Assembly: GCF_022458895.1 (NCBI RefSeq) | Contig: NZ_JAINFL010000001.1 | Coordinates: forward strand, 1-64,000 | DNA length: 64,000 nucleotides | DNA from: Roseihalotalea indica | GTDB taxonomy: Bacteria > Bacteroidota > Bacteroidia > Cytophagales > Cyclobacteriaceae | Direction of reading: 5' to 3' | Part shown: piece by piece, positions 46,727 through 56,877 of the stretch | Layout of the letters: every line of letters starts with the position of its first letter | How positions within the stretch are numbered: the first letter of the stretch is position 1 | The notes under the pieces: model-generated | Database searches by the model: none | What the model saw: only the letters and a program-made list of their open reading frames with translations | What the model was told of the DNA's origin: nothing | Position numbers and translations under genes: made by a program

Positions 46727-47917
46727 ATGATCAACTCATTAAAGTTAAGTATCTACCTGATTTTATTCAGCCTGCTGATAGCCTGCTCTGAGTCTGGCCC
46801 CTCGCTTTCTGAGCGCTCTCTGAGGGTTATTGACAGTGTGAAAGCCGAATATGCTCCTGATAAGCGCGTAGCTGTGTTTGTTATTGAGCCGATGGAGAAG
46901 AACGATACGGTTGTTTTACGAGGCGAAACCGATCAGCCTCAGGCAAAGCGTCAGTTGCTTACTTTGCTGGATGAGTCTGGCATTACATATCAGGATAGTA
47001 TCTTCACGTTACCCGACCCGGCTTTAGGTGCTGATACATTAGGAGTGGTTTCTATTTCAGTAGCCAATATTCGTTCTCAGCCTCGTCATTCGGGCGAGTT
47101 AGCTACGCAAGCTACTATGGGTACCCCGCTCCGTATTTTGAAGAAGGAAGGTGACTGGCATTTGGTGCAAACTCCCGACAAATATATCAGCTGGATGCAA
47201 GGCAGTTTTCAACCGATGAGCATTGATACGTTTCAACACTGGCAGGAAACCGAAAAAATTATCTATACCAACCCCTATGGGTTTGCGTATCTGGATGAAA
47301 ATATGGAAGAAACGGTATCGGACCTGGTGATGGGGAATGTGTTAGAAACAAAAGGGAAAAACCGACGCGTGTATTGGGTGCGCCTGCCCGACGGGCGGGA
47401 AGCTTACGTGAAGCAGGGAGAGGCTGTTCCTCTTCAGGATTGGATTACCGAGACTGAAGCGAGTGAAGAGTCATTGGTGGCCACCGCTTACCAGTTAATG
47501 GGAGTTCCTTATTTATGGGGCGGCACTTCGTCCAAAGGAGTAGATTGCAGTGGTTATACCAAAACTATTTACTTTATGAATGGTAAGGTATTACCTCGTG
47601 ACGCCTCCCAGCAAGTGCACGCAGGAGAGTTGGTAGACGAATCAAGAAACTTTGATAAATTGCGCCCCGGCGATTTATTGTTTTTTGGCCGACCCGCTAC
47701 TGATAGTACCAGCGAGCGAATTGTCCACGTTGGTATGTGGATTGGGAATGAAGAATTTATTCACTCGCCCGGCTTAGAAGCGCACGTACGAGTAAGCAGT
47801 ATCAATCCTGAATCAGCCAATTATGATGAGTATAACCTTAATCGCTATATCCGCACTAAGCGAATGTTAGCCAGCAACCGAGATATTCTGTCGTTAAAGG
47901 ATGTCAAGCTGTTTTAA
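46727..47917 (+). CDS. SH3-domain NlpC/P60 lipoprotein
   Basis: A cell-wall peptidase of the NlpC/P60 family, which cleaves gamma-D-glutamyl-meso-diaminopimelate links in peptidoglycan stems. A lipobox (LIAC, Cys20) marks a lipoprotein. Two SH3b-type domains follow (about 105-160 and 178-236). The catalytic domain (about 245-380) has Cys274 in GVDCSGY, His334 in IVHVGMW and His346 in FIHSPG. Length is 396. Its last 24 bases overlap the 3' end of the opposing NUDIX gene. Confidence 0.92.
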   Translation: MINSLKLSIYLILFSLLIACSESGPSLSERSLRVIDSVKAEYAPDKRVAVFVIEPMEKNDTVVLRGETDQPQAKRQLLTLLDESGITYQDSIFTLPDPALGADTLGVVSISVANIRSQPRHSGELATQATMGTPLRILKKEGDWHLVQTPDKYISWMQGSFQPMSIDTFQHWQETEKIIYTNPYGFAYLDENMEETVSDLVMGNVLETKGKNRRVYWVRLPDGREAYVKQGEAVPLQDWITETEASEESLVATAYQLMGVPYLWGGTSSKGVDCSGYTKTIYFMNGKVLPRDASQQVHAGELVDESRNFDKLRPGDLLFFGRPATDSTSERIVHVGMWIGNEEFIHSPGLEAHVRVSSINPESANYDEYNLNRYIRTKRMLASNRDILSLKDVKLF

Positions 47918-48451
47918 GCGTTCGAACACGTAAAAAAGCGACGTAACGTGCATGGCCTGCACAATCTTGTTATCCCGCATTAGCTGCTGCACTTCGGCTA
48001 ATGGCATCAACACTACTTCCAGATCTTCTGACTCATCCAGATGCTGTTCGGCTACTTTATGGGCATTCAGGCACAAAAAAGTAAATGACAAATTATTATG
48101 ATTGGCGGGGTTGGGAGATACCTGGGCTAGCTCCTCCCAAGTTTCACTTGCGTAACCGGTTTCTTCCAGCAATTCCCGTTGCGCCCCTTTCATCGCTGGC
48201 TCTCCGGCATCAATACCCCCACCCGGCAATTCTAAAATAGCTTCTCCGTACGAATGCCGATACTGACGAACCAGCACGATCTCAAGGTCTGGAGTAATAG
48301 CCGTTACGTTGGCCCAATTGGGATATTCCAGCGTGTAGTAAGGCTCAACAATTTGCCCGTTCGGCATCTCACAAACATCGGCCCGCACCCGAATCCACTC
48401 ATCCTGCAACAGGTACTTTTGCGACCGGGTTTTCCACGTTAAATTTTTCAA
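47894..48451 (-). CDS. NUDIX hydrolase (ADP-ribose pyrophosphatase-like)
   Basis: A 185-residue NUDIX protein. The box GX5EX7REUXEEXGU is intact (GGIDAGEPAMKGAQRELLEE, then TG). The general layout, with LVRQYRH and LELPGGG before the box, fits the ADP-ribose/sugar-nucleotide pyrophosphatases. The start appears to be TTG at 48451, since no ATG lies in frame after the upstream stop. It starts 33 bases after the M20 dipeptidase gene on the same strand, and overlaps the opposing lipoprotein gene by 24 bases. Confidence 0.88.
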   Translation of the reverse strand: MKNLTWKTRSQKYLLQDEWIRVRADVCEMPNGQIVEPYYTLEYPNWANVTAITPDLEIVLVRQYRHSYGEAILELPGGGIDAGEPAMKGAQRELLEETGYASETWEELAQVSPNPANHNNLSFTFLCLNAHKVAEQHLDESEDLEVVLMPLAEVQQLMRDNKIVQAMHVTSLFYVFERLKQLDIL

Positions 48452-48484
48452 TGATGAAATTGCTTTAAGAATGTCGCTTTTCTG

Positions 48485-49855
48485 CTAAGCCTTGGCAAAG
48501 TGCTGATAAAACACAGAAATAGTTTCTATACCTTTTAAGAAGTTGAACACACCGTAGCTCTCATTAGGGGAGTGAATGGCATCTTCGTCCAAGCCAAAGC
48601 CCATCAGCAGCGAATCAATGCCTAGTTCTTTCTGAAATAATGATACGATGGGAATGCTGCCACCTTCGCGAGTAAGAAAGGGTTCTTTTCCCCAGGCTTC
48701 CTCAAAGGCTTTTTTGGCTGCTTCAATAGCTACTGAATCTGTTGGAACGACAGCGGGCTCACCACCGTGATGGGATGTTACTTTTACCTGCACTGTTTTT
48801 GGGGCAATAGACTCAAAATACTGCGTAAACAGCTTATCTATTTCTTTAGAATCCTGATCAGGCACCAGGCGCATAGAGATTTTGGCGTAGGCTTTAGACG
48901 GCAGCACTGTTTTAGCACCTTCGCCAATGTAACCACCCCAAATGCCATTTACATCTAGAGTGGGGCGAATGCCAATCCGTTCGGGGGTTGTGTAACCTTC
49001 TTCACCTTTTAATTCATTTACGCCCAAATCTTTTTTATAGCGTTCATCATCGTGCGGGGCGCGATTGATCTCTGCTCGCTCTTCGGCACTCAGCTCTGTT
49101 ACTTTATCGTAAAAACCCGGAACGGTCACTCGCCCTTTTTCATCATGCAACTTAGCAATCATACTGCACAGCACATTAATCGGGTTAGCAACGGTACCTC
49201 CAAACATACCTGAGTGCAGGTCGAGCCTCGGGCCGGTTACTTCTACTTCCATATAACTCATGCCCCGCAAGCCGACAGTAATTGATGGGTTTTCATTATC
49301 AATTATGCCTGTATCGGAGATCAGCACGACATCGGCCTGCAACTTTTCACAATTTTCTTTTACAAACGTAGCCAGGTGTTTAGAGCCAACTTCTTCTTCT
49401 CCCTCTATCATGAACTTGATATTGCAGGGTAGCGCATCGTTGGCAATCATTGTCTCCAGGGCTTTCACGTGCATATACATCTGGCCCTTGTCATCGCTTG
49501 AGCCGCGAGCATAAATCTTCCCATCTCGAATTTCAGGCTCAAAGGGAGGGGACTTCCAGAGATCGTAAGGGTCGGCCGGTTGCACATCGTAATGGCCATA
49601 CACGAGCACAGTAGGTTTGGATGGGTCTACAATTTTTTCAGCATACACAATTGGGTAGCCTTCTGTTTCAATCACTTCGGCCTTATCAACCTTCGCCTCA
49701 AGCAAGCTATTTTTAACGAACTCAGCTGTTTTAAATATATCATTTTTAAACTTTGAGTCGGTACTGACCGAAGGGATACGTAGTAGGTCAAATAATTCTT
49801 TCAGGAATCGCTCTTGATTCTCTTCTACATATGTTTTAAAAGTGGAAGCTGACAT
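48485..49855 (-). CDS. M20 family dipeptidase
   Basis: A cytoplasmic zinc di- or carboxypeptidase of the M20/M25/M40 group. The 456-residue protein has the metal site VYGHYDVQPAD with His88 and Asp90, the bridging Asp121 in SSDDKG, and the catalytic Glu in GEEEVGS (near 152-158). A dimerisation domain occupies about 205-360. No signal peptide is present. It is upstream of the NUDIX gene and downstream of plsY, all reading left with short gaps. Confidence 0.93.
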   Translation of the reverse strand: MSASTFKTYVEENQERFLKELFDLLRIPSVSTDSKFKNDIFKTAEFVKNSLLEAKVDKAEVIETEGYPIVYAEKIVDPSKPTVLVYGHYDVQPADPYDLWKSPPFEPEIRDGKIYARGSSDDKGQMYMHVKALETMIANDALPCNIKFMIEGEEEVGSKHLATFVKENCEKLQADVVLISDTGIIDNENPSITVGLRGMSYMEVEVTGPRLDLHSGMFGGTVANPINVLCSMIAKLHDEKGRVTVPGFYDKVTELSAEERAEINRAPHDDERYKKDLGVNELKGEEGYTTPERIGIRPTLDVNGIWGGYIGEGAKTVLPSKAYAKISMRLVPDQDSKEIDKLFTQYFESIAPKTVQVKVTSHHGGEPAVVPTDSVAIEAAKKAFEEAWGKEPFLTREGGSIPIVSLFQKELGIDSLLMGFGLDEDAIHSPNESYGVFNFLKGIETISVFYQHFAKA

Positions 49856-49898
49856 AGGCTTTTATAAGGCTAGATGAAACAATGAGGCAAAGGTAGCA

Positions 49899-50540
49899 CT
49901 AATCTTTTTTCACGAAAAGATAGGTGCGACTTTCATTGCCATTGAGTAAACGGCGAATATTTTTCTGATGAGTAATGGCCAATAGCGTAAACATTACAAA
50001 ACCGAAGGCAATTAGTAAAGGCTCGCCGGTTCGGAATGGACGCAAGAGTAAGAGTAAAGGAAAACATAGAGTAGCTAATAGCGACCCCAATGACACGTAT
50101 TTGGTTGAGATAAGAATGACTAAGAAAATGACAACGCACAATAACGCCACCACGGGCTGAATGGCCAACATCATGCCTAGCAGTGTAGCCACCCCTTTTC
50201 CGCCCTTAAAATTAGTGTAAATAGGAAAGATATGACCAACGATGGCAACAATACCTAATAACAGTTGAAACTCAATTAGCCGGTCGGCCGGGATAGCGTG
50301 CAGCTTAAACAAGGCATGGGCCAGAGAGGCTGCCGTTGCACCTTTCAGCATATCAATCATTAAAACAATGGTACCGGCTCTTTTACCCAGCACTCTGAAG
50401 GTATTGGTTGCTCCAGAATTACCACTGCCATACTCTCGCACATCAATACCATGTACCCGCTTACCATACAATACTGCAGTGGGAATGGAACCTAACAAAT
50501 AAGCTAAAACAACAGCACAGCCAATGAAAAAGATTGTCAT
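49899..50540 (-). CDS. plsY: acyl-phosphate:glycerol-3-phosphate acyltransferase
   Basis: An inner-membrane enzyme that puts the first acyl chain on glycerol 3-phosphate, using acyl phosphate made by PlsX. The 213-residue protein has about five helices. The three family motifs are visible: GSIPTAVLYG, GSGNSGATNTFR and KGGKGVATLLG. It lies 43 bases before the dipeptidase gene and may be transcribed with it. Confidence 0.95.
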   Translation of the reverse strand: MTIFFIGCAVVLAYLLGSIPTAVLYGKRVHGIDVREYGSGNSGATNTFRVLGKRAGTIVLMIDMLKGATAASLAHALFKLHAIPADRLIEFQLLLGIVAIVGHIFPIYTNFKGGKGVATLLGMMLAIQPVVALLCVVIFLVILISTKYVSLGSLLATLCFPLLLLLRPFRTGEPLLIAFGFVMFTLLAITHQKNIRRLLNGNESRTYLFVKKD

Positions 50541-51034
50541 AACAGATTTAAATAGTTTCTAGAAATTTGCTCGATTTAGCAACCTGAATCTTTGCGTAGC
50601 TAAATATAGTCTCTATGCCTGAACAATGCTTATGTCCCTCAAACAGAGAACGAGTTTGGTAAAATAGGAATTATTAAGCTATTTTATAGATAATTGCTTG
50701 TGAAGTAATAATTGAAGACTGCTTTTACAAAGAATAACGTATACCCTATTAGCAACCCTGAAGAACACAAGCGAATGTGCTCACCTATGCTTAATAACCC
50801 TAAATCTGAGATTATTGTTGCTATTGGCCTGTATCATAGCTTACAAAGCTCCCTACACTGAGGTATAAAACGCCCTTTTTCCAAACAAAATTTAAAGTAA
50901 AGGCGAAGGTTTTAGGCTCGATCCAGTGCGTTAATTAGAATCGGCTTGGAGTAAGCAGTCAGACATCTACCGGTAATGCTAACGCTTACTCTAACCACCT
51001 ATCTAATTAGTCCACAATAAACTTTAGGTTTCTA
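50541..51034. other. intergenic region upstream of plsY
   Basis: About 490 bases between the large secreted-protein gene and plsY, both reading left. I see no open frame of note, no tRNA-like cloverleaf, no terminator hairpin at the end of the large gene and no good promoter match, although the plsY promoter should be here. Composition is mixed rather than uniformly AT-rich. Confidence 0.4.
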
Positions 51035-54000
51035 CTAAAACCCATCTCGGTCAGCTTCTTTATTCTCTTCTTCGGCTTCTTCATCAGCAATCATATCCGG
51101 CATTATATCGAAGTTATAAGGCTCCTCTATACCCAAATAGGTTTTTCGGAAGCGATTAACAAAGGTTAGGGCTTCAGCAATATCGCTCAGGTAAAATGCA
51201 AACTCGTCGGAATCGGCTTTACCCATTTTAGACTTAGCTCCCACCTCATCGCAAAATGCTTCATTGTAAGCCCAAACACCCATACGGTAATTCTGATAGG
51301 TAAAATAATACCAGGAGTCAGGAGTTGCCTGCACAAAGAAGTTTACAACCGTACCTTCATCAGTCGGTTTAATTTCCAAGAACCCGGTGGTTTGCCCATT
51401 AATATCTGTTTCCATAATATTAGCAATACCCAGCGGCGAGGTGCTATACCAGGCCTTATGCTCATCAGACCATGCCATCTGTATATCTGAAAGTACTAAT
51501 GTTTTTTCCAGTTGTGGCGCAACTGATACTAATGGTGTATAATCTGAGATGGAAAGCTTGTCGTATTCTCTTGCTGCTCCATCCCCGATAAACTCCGCCA
51601 ATTTATATAGTAGCCGAGTGCGATCAGTAATGGCCGCTCGGGCTCCCGACTTGTTAAGGGACTCATCTAAATCTTCTCCCATCAGCTGAACCGCCCTTGC
51701 TGGAAGGCCTATATCAAATGTCATAAACGCATCCAGTTTGTATTCATTAGTCTGCAAATCGCCTTTGCCCGTACCGGCAGTCCGAAGGGTAAATCCATCT
51801 TCGGGGTAGGGCAGGAGGCTAATCGGGCCCTCAAAAGTTACTTGCTTCTTATTTTCATTAAAGGTAAATATCTCTCCGGATAGTGCCCCGGGGTCATCTT
51901 TTTTAGGCGACCGGATAGAATACTCTTCTCTTTCTTCATCATAGGACAGCATACCCTTTGGCTTGAAAATATCGGCATCCTCCGGCGAACGGCGCTCGGT
52001 AACAAAGGTCATGTACAAGCTGTTGCTTTGATCCAGATGCAACCCAGCGGTTAAGGGTTCTCCGGTGTCGGTAGTGCTGGTGGCTATATCAAACTTCAAC
52101 TGTTTATCTCCGGCTTCGCTGGAATAGCTAATCCAGGTGTCGTAGTTGGGGATCGTCTTAAAGTCTAGTTTTACTTCCCCATCCAGTTCCAGTGCCTCTT
52201 TTGCTGCGTGCATCCTCACATTTCCCCGGTACAACATGCCGGGAGAGATTACCAGATTCTGTGCTTCTTGTACGGTTCCGTCGGCTACTGTATGGGTTAT
52301 CATTTTTCTTCCCTGCTGCACCGAGTCGGTCTTAAATTCAGTAAGCTCTATAGCGAAAGTATCGCTGGCTGATACCAACTCATAAGTAGCTTTCCCTTTA
52401 AATTCATTTCGGGAAATGATATCAATTGTGCCATTGAAGAGGTTATGGTACTCATTAAGGGTATCAATCACCAGGGTGGCATTGGTAAACGTATCAAACT
52501 TGGCATTTTCCCGGATCTGAACCTGATTGTTTTCCGGGGTGATTTTGGCGTCCGCCACAGTGATATACGGGATACCGGAAACATCTAATTGCTGTAACGG
52601 AATGCGGTAAATTGCTTTTTCGGCACTAAATACTAATGAGTCAAGCTCTTTTTTAGTGGCATAGAAATATGAGTTAGCAATATCTACGTTTTCCGGTTTA
52701 CTCATGCTAACCGTTTCTTTTTCCAGATCCCAAACGGCATTGGTAATAGACGTACGAAATTGCGCATACGGAAACTCCAACGCGGCGACTCCTTCTTCTT
52801 CCGGACTAATGTCAGCAATATTTTTATCAAGGCTAAAATCCAGGTATACATCTTCTCCGGCAAGAGCAGGCTTTTTCGGATTGTCTGACTTAACCTCAAA
52901 ATCGGCATGGTGAGCCGAAAACTCATTTTGCTGGAAGGCAATTTCTTGAGAGATAGCCTCAGAGCCTCGCGTAAACAAGGTTCCTCCACCTAGTAAGCCT
53001 GCTTTGGTAATTATGACCGACCCGTCTAAAGAGGCCGTTTGGTTGTATAGCTCAAAAGGCTCGGCATTGTTAGCAATGTACATGCTATCCTTATAAGGTA
53101 GCCAGCGCATTGAGAAATCTTCTACATAGGCTTGGGGGAAACTGGCCTGCCCTAGCGTGCCTTCCTGAATTTCAGCTACCATACCTTTAGTGATAACCGA
53201 ATCCATATAAAACACAAAGTCCTCTGACTCAAGAGTAGATGTCAGGAAATCAATGGTTCCTTTACCTCGTAAACCCTTAGAGTCTAATTGCAGATCGTTG
53301 GTAAACTTGCCAGTGCCGTCGTATAGGGCGTAACCTTCGGGTGAGGTTCTGTGGTTGAAACCCATTGAGTTATCTGGCCGCACCCTGAGTGTTTCCTCAA
53401 TGGGTGGGAGAATATCACTATACAAAGTACCGGGGAAACCGATAGAAGCCGGATCGGTTCCGTTAAGACTATCTATCTTAAAGGGTGGTATGACAAAATA
53501 CACTGACTTATCGTAAGCCCCGTCGAGTACATCTTTTGAATCGAAGTAGACCACGGCACCATTTTCTGCATCAAACTTAGGATAGCTGGCATCAACTTTT
53601 CGAGCTGCTTTATTGCCAGGCTCGTTAATATATAGTGTGCCTGATGTTTGCTTAAACTCTCCCATTTTCTTCATAAAGCTTTCATCCTGGGTGGCACTTT
53701 GCAGAGAGTTGTCAACCTTTTTTCTTTTTCCTGATGCATCGGCCAGATAAAAGCTGATAGAGTCAATTTCAGGTAAGTCAATGCGGAAGCTATCGTAGTT
53801 AAACGTGAAATTACGCCCAACAAACTCAAAGTTTCCCGAGTAGAGGGTGCCATCAAATTTAAAATTCCGCTCGCCCAGCATCGTCACCTCATTATTGGTG
53901 GGTATGATCTGAACATTAAGCTGATTGCTGATTGTGAATTTCTCAATACCCTTTACGGCAAGGTTATTACTTTCCAGGCTTAGTACTGCATTAGGGCCAT

Positions 54001-55873
54001 TGCTGGCATACGAAGGAATTACCAGATCGTCGTAATCTTTTTGCTTTCCCTTAGAAAGCACGTAATGATACCCTTTTCGCTTGATGGTTACTTCGCCCGA
54101 TTCTTCATCATAATCAATAAACCCTTGTTCTCGCAAATCCTTCATAGAGGCTTTCACAATTTTAGGGTTCTGCCGCATGGCCTGGGCCATATCATCGGCA
54201 TAGAAGGTGCCACTGCGAGTTTTTCGAGCATAACTCACCGCCATGATTAGCGGATGAAAGTTATACATTTGAGCGAGTTGGTTGAATAACTCTTCATTGA
54301 AGTATTCTTGTGACTCAAACAAGACCGGAACTTTATCCCGGGCCGAAAGGGTGGAAATAGCCAAGCTATCGGTTCGCAAGTCCCATTTTATCATATCTGC
54401 CCGAATGTCCATCTTCAAGAAGGTAGAGACATAAGGCGTTCGTTTATAGTCTCCATCTGTAGATTGCAGAACTAAATTCGAAGAGTCTAATAGGTACTTG
54501 AATTTTACGGCCGGGTGGTAGAGGGAGTCATTGCGCTGGTAGATTACCACGCTGGCCTTGCTACTGATCATCAACGAATCAGTAATACCAAAGCGACCGG
54601 AGGTAGCCTTAAACTTCTTCCCTGCGCCGTCTTGCACTTCTACCGTAGTTTCACCCTCAAAAAAAGATTCGCTACTGATGCGGTTACCTAACAGTGAAAA
54701 ACCTCCAGTAAGAAGTACCCGGTTTGGGTTTACCTGTTGGTTGTCGTATATACTTACGGCTATATTGCTGCGGTAACTTTTAAAGCGGGGAAAACGGGCA
54801 TCGTGGGTTCCAACGTGGCGTTGGCTGGCAAACTCAAAGACTCCTTCCGCAGGTTCCTTGATCTTACCTATATACGTCATGGTTGTTTTTTCTGCACTTA
54901 GCTTAGGCACCCGAATGTTAAAATTGTATTTGCTGAGGGTACAGAATACTGAGTCAGCACTCAGGCCGGCCATCGTCCAGTCAAACTTACCACTCTCACC
55001 TACAAATATCTGGTCTTTTAACATTAATGCTCCATTGGCCTGATTGAGATGGGCGGTGTCATACGTAGTAGTAAAGGTGAAGTTTACGTTATTAAACCGC
55101 ATAATGGCTCCCGTAAGCTCAGGCTGTATGGGATCCTGAATCAGATAATCTATAATATCTTCTTCTGATTCTTGCTCCTCTTCCGGAACTACTTCATCGG
55201 CTGTAGTTCCCCAATCTTCGTCAGCCCAGGAATCGTCTCCCCAAGCATCTTCCTCTTCCGTATCCGAGCCCCATTCATCATCGGCTTCCATATCTCCCCA
55301 GGCATCTTCTTCGCTTAAAAACTCATCTTCACCGCTGCCCAGATCTTCCTCCTCAAATATCGGCTCTTGTTCGGGGGCCTGAATAAACTCAAACGAAAAG
55401 CCATCGGCCTCTGCATACAACTTATTATAATTTGCCAGGTACACAGCACCTTGAGAAAAGAAACTTTTTAAGGTAGTAAGGCTATATCCTACATGTTTCC
55501 GGTCATAGTAGTCTACTGTTTTCAGTAACATACCCAGCATGGCATCCAGATTACCCGAGCTGATTTGAGCCGAGTCTACTGCATAGAGAACCGTGGCATG
55601 AAGATCAGATAAGTAAGGCTTCAGCTTGTAATTTTTCGACAGCATTTTGGTGGTTATAGCAACCAGCGTGTCTTTTTGTGAAGAAGACAACGCATTGCCA
55701 TCCCAGAAAACCGCGAATTGCTCCCCCAACTTAATGGTGGTACTATCATTTGCCCGGGAAAACCATTCCCGCACCTGATCTCCGTAGGTCAGGCTATCGG
55801 TAAACTCATAGCGTTGTGCCCACCCTAACTGGGTGTATAGCAATAAAATAAAGAATATATATGTTGCCTTCAT
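51035..55873 (-). CDS. very large predicted secreted protein, unknown family
   Basis: I do not recognise a named family for this 1612-residue protein. A signal peptide (about 1-19, ending LGWAQ) implies export. A helical N-terminal region (about 20-150) is followed by an acidic linker (171-240) with repeated Trp-Gly-Asp and Asp-Asp/Glu runs. A beta-rich body resumes near 250 and continues to about 1590, rich in strand segments such as GNFEFVGRNFTF. Near 525-605 there is a winged-helix-like segment (MRQNPKIVKASMKDLREQGF, then a beta hairpin). The C-terminus is acidic, not a type IX sorting domain. It is a single gene starting about 125 bases from prmA. Confidence 0.8.
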   Translation of the reverse strand: MKATYIFFILLLYTQLGWAQRYEFTDSLTYGDQVREWFSRANDSTTIKLGEQFAVFWDGNALSSSQKDTLVAITTKMLSKNYKLKPYLSDLHATVLYAVDSAQISSGNLDAMLGMLLKTVDYYDRKHVGYSLTTLKSFFSQGAVYLANYNKLYAEADGFSFEFIQAPEQEPIFEEEDLGSGEDEFLSEEDAWGDMEADDEWGSDTEEEDAWGDDSWADEDWGTTADEVVPEEEQESEEDIIDYLIQDPIQPELTGAIMRFNNVNFTFTTTYDTAHLNQANGALMLKDQIFVGESGKFDWTMAGLSADSVFCTLSKYNFNIRVPKLSAEKTTMTYIGKIKEPAEGVFEFASQRHVGTHDARFPRFKSYRSNIAVSIYDNQQVNPNRVLLTGGFSLLGNRISSESFFEGETTVEVQDGAGKKFKATSGRFGITDSLMISSKASVVIYQRNDSLYHPAVKFKYLLDSSNLVLQSTDGDYKRTPYVSTFLKMDIRADMIKWDLRTDSLAISTLSARDKVPVLFESQEYFNEELFNQLAQMYNFHPLIMAVSYARKTRSGTFYADDMAQAMRQNPKIVKASMKDLREQGFIDYDEESGEVTIKRKGYHYVLSKGKQKDYDDLVIPSYASNGPNAVLSLESNNLAVKGIEKFTISNQLNVQIIPTNNEVTMLGERNFKFDGTLYSGNFEFVGRNFTFNYDSFRIDLPEIDSISFYLADASGKRKKVDNSLQSATQDESFMKKMGEFKQTSGTLYINEPGNKAARKVDASYPKFDAENGAVVYFDSKDVLDGAYDKSVYFVIPPFKIDSLNGTDPASIGFPGTLYSDILPPIEETLRVRPDNSMGFNHRTSPEGYALYDGTGKFTNDLQLDSKGLRGKGTIDFLTSTLESEDFVFYMDSVITKGMVAEIQEGTLGQASFPQAYVEDFSMRWLPYKDSMYIANNAEPFELYNQTASLDGSVIITKAGLLGGGTLFTRGSEAISQEIAFQQNEFSAHHADFEVKSDNPKKPALAGEDVYLDFSLDKNIADISPEEEGVAALEFPYAQFRTSITNAVWDLEKETVSMSKPENVDIANSYFYATKKELDSLVFSAEKAIYRIPLQQLDVSGIPYITVADAKITPENNQVQIRENAKFDTFTNATLVIDTLNEYHNLFNGTIDIISRNEFKGKATYELVSASDTFAIELTEFKTDSVQQGRKMITHTVADGTVQEAQNLVISPGMLYRGNVRMHAAKEALELDGEVKLDFKTIPNYDTWISYSSEAGDKQLKFDIATSTTDTGEPLTAGLHLDQSNSLYMTFVTERRSPEDADIFKPKGMLSYDEEREEYSIRSPKKDDPGALSGEIFTFNENKKQVTFEGPISLLPYPEDGFTLRTAGTGKGDLQTNEYKLDAFMTFDIGLPARAVQLMGEDLDESLNKSGARAAITDRTRLLYKLAEFIGDGAAREYDKLSISDYTPLVSVAPQLEKTLVLSDIQMAWSDEHKAWYSTSPLGIANIMETDINGQTTGFLEIKPTDEGTVVNFFVQATPDSWYYFTYQNYRMGVWAYNEAFCDEVGAKSKMGKADSDEFAFYLSDIAEALTFVNRFRKTYLGIEEPYNFDIMPDMIADEEAEEENKEADRDGF

Positions 55874-55998
55874 ACCACTTGTTTATTCACGTACCTGTCT
55901 AACCCATAACGTTTTACAGGGAAAAAAATTTAGAAAGAATACGAAATATCTCCGCGTGATATTAGGCAGTGAAGCGGATATGTACTGTTTGGCTGCTT

Positions 55999-56829
55999 TT
56001 AGGCAAATTGCAACTGCAGAGCCACCCAGCCGCGGTGCTGTTTGGCACCAACAGGTTTTAGACTGGCTTTCTGCGCACGTTGCTCAATTAGGGGTTGATC
56101 CGGTTCTAAGAAGCCGCTAAGCAGGAGCGTGCCTTGGGAGGTTAATCGTTGGGCGTAGAAGTCCATCTCATCCAGCAATACGTTCCGGTTGATATTGGCT
56201 AAGATTAGGTCAAACTGCCGGGTGGGTTCTACATCCTCGATAGTGCCCAGGAAAAGTTCAATATCCGTAGAGTGGTTCAGTGCGAAGTTTTCCTCGCTGT
56301 TATCTACTGCCCATTCGTTATTATCAAAAGCTAGCACGCTGCTTGCGCCTCGTTTCTTGGCCATAATGGCCAGTACCCCGGTTCCGCAACCGGCATCCAT
56401 CACTTTTTTCCCTTGCTGCTCTAGGATGAGTTGCCACTGAAGCATCAGGTAGGTAGTGGCGTGGTGTCCTGTTCCGAAGGCCATTTTCGGATCAATAACA
56501 ATTTCGTAGGGGTAGGATTGGGATATACGATGAAACGTAGCTTTTACCAGGCATTGGTCATCCACCACAATGGGTTCAAAATGCTTTTCCCATTCCACAT
56601 TCCAATTTTTCTCTTCGACTAACTGGATTTTGTAGTCATCTTCAGAGAGTTGGTACTGAGCCAGCACCTGCTGCAAAAACTGCTCGTCAAACTGGTCCTT
56701 TTCTACATAAGCATCCAGGCCGCCGTCTGTTTCCAGAAAAGAGTCGTACGGTCCTTCGCCCAGTTCGGCCATCAGAATCTCTTTGAGATCCTCGCCACAG
56801 CTAATCTCTACAGCAATGTACTGTTTCAA
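55999..56829 (-). CDS. prmA: ribosomal protein L11 methyltransferase
   Basis: Methylates lysines of ribosomal protein L11 with S-adenosylmethionine. The 276-residue protein has the substrate-side motif DPKMAFGTGHHATT (113-126) and the methyl-donor site DAGCGTGVLAI (145-155), then LANINRNVL. The start is TTG, since TAA lies four codons upstream in frame and no ATG intervenes. It follows tpiA by 48 bases that contain a perfect 8-bp hairpin. Confidence 0.94.
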   Translation of the reverse strand: MKQYIAVEISCGEDLKEILMAELGEGPYDSFLETDGGLDAYVEKDQFDEQFLQQVLAQYQLSEDDYKIQLVEEKNWNVEWEKHFEPIVVDDQCLVKATFHRISQSYPYEIVIDPKMAFGTGHHATTYLMLQWQLILEQQGKKVMDAGCGTGVLAIMAKKRGASSVLAFDNNEWAVDNSEENFALNHSTDIELFLGTIEDVEPTRQFDLILANINRNVLLDEMDFYAQRLTSQGTLLLSGFLEPDQPLIEQRAQKASLKPVGAKQHRGWVALQLQFA

Positions 56830-56847
56830 ATTACAGGTTATTTATGA

Positions 56848-56871
56848 AGGCACATTGTTAACGATGTGCCT
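56848..56871. repeat. hairpin between tpiA and prmA
   Basis: AGGCACAT (56848-56855) pairs with ATGTGCCT (56864-56871), and the loop itself contains the palindrome GTTAAC. No T-run follows, so it is not a normal terminator. It may lower or stabilise parts of a tpiA-prmA transcript. Confidence 0.6.
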
Positions 56872-56877
56872 ACGAAA

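Noticed and set aside
50541..51034. A possible tRNA (T-arm-like GGCTCGATCC near 50910)
   Set aside because: No acceptor stem, anticodon arm or D-arm could be built around it.
53671..55300. Acidic Trp-Gly-Asp repeats of the large protein considered as a tandem DNA repeat
   Set aside because: The codons vary and spacing is irregular; this is a low-complexity protein linker, not a DNA repeat array.
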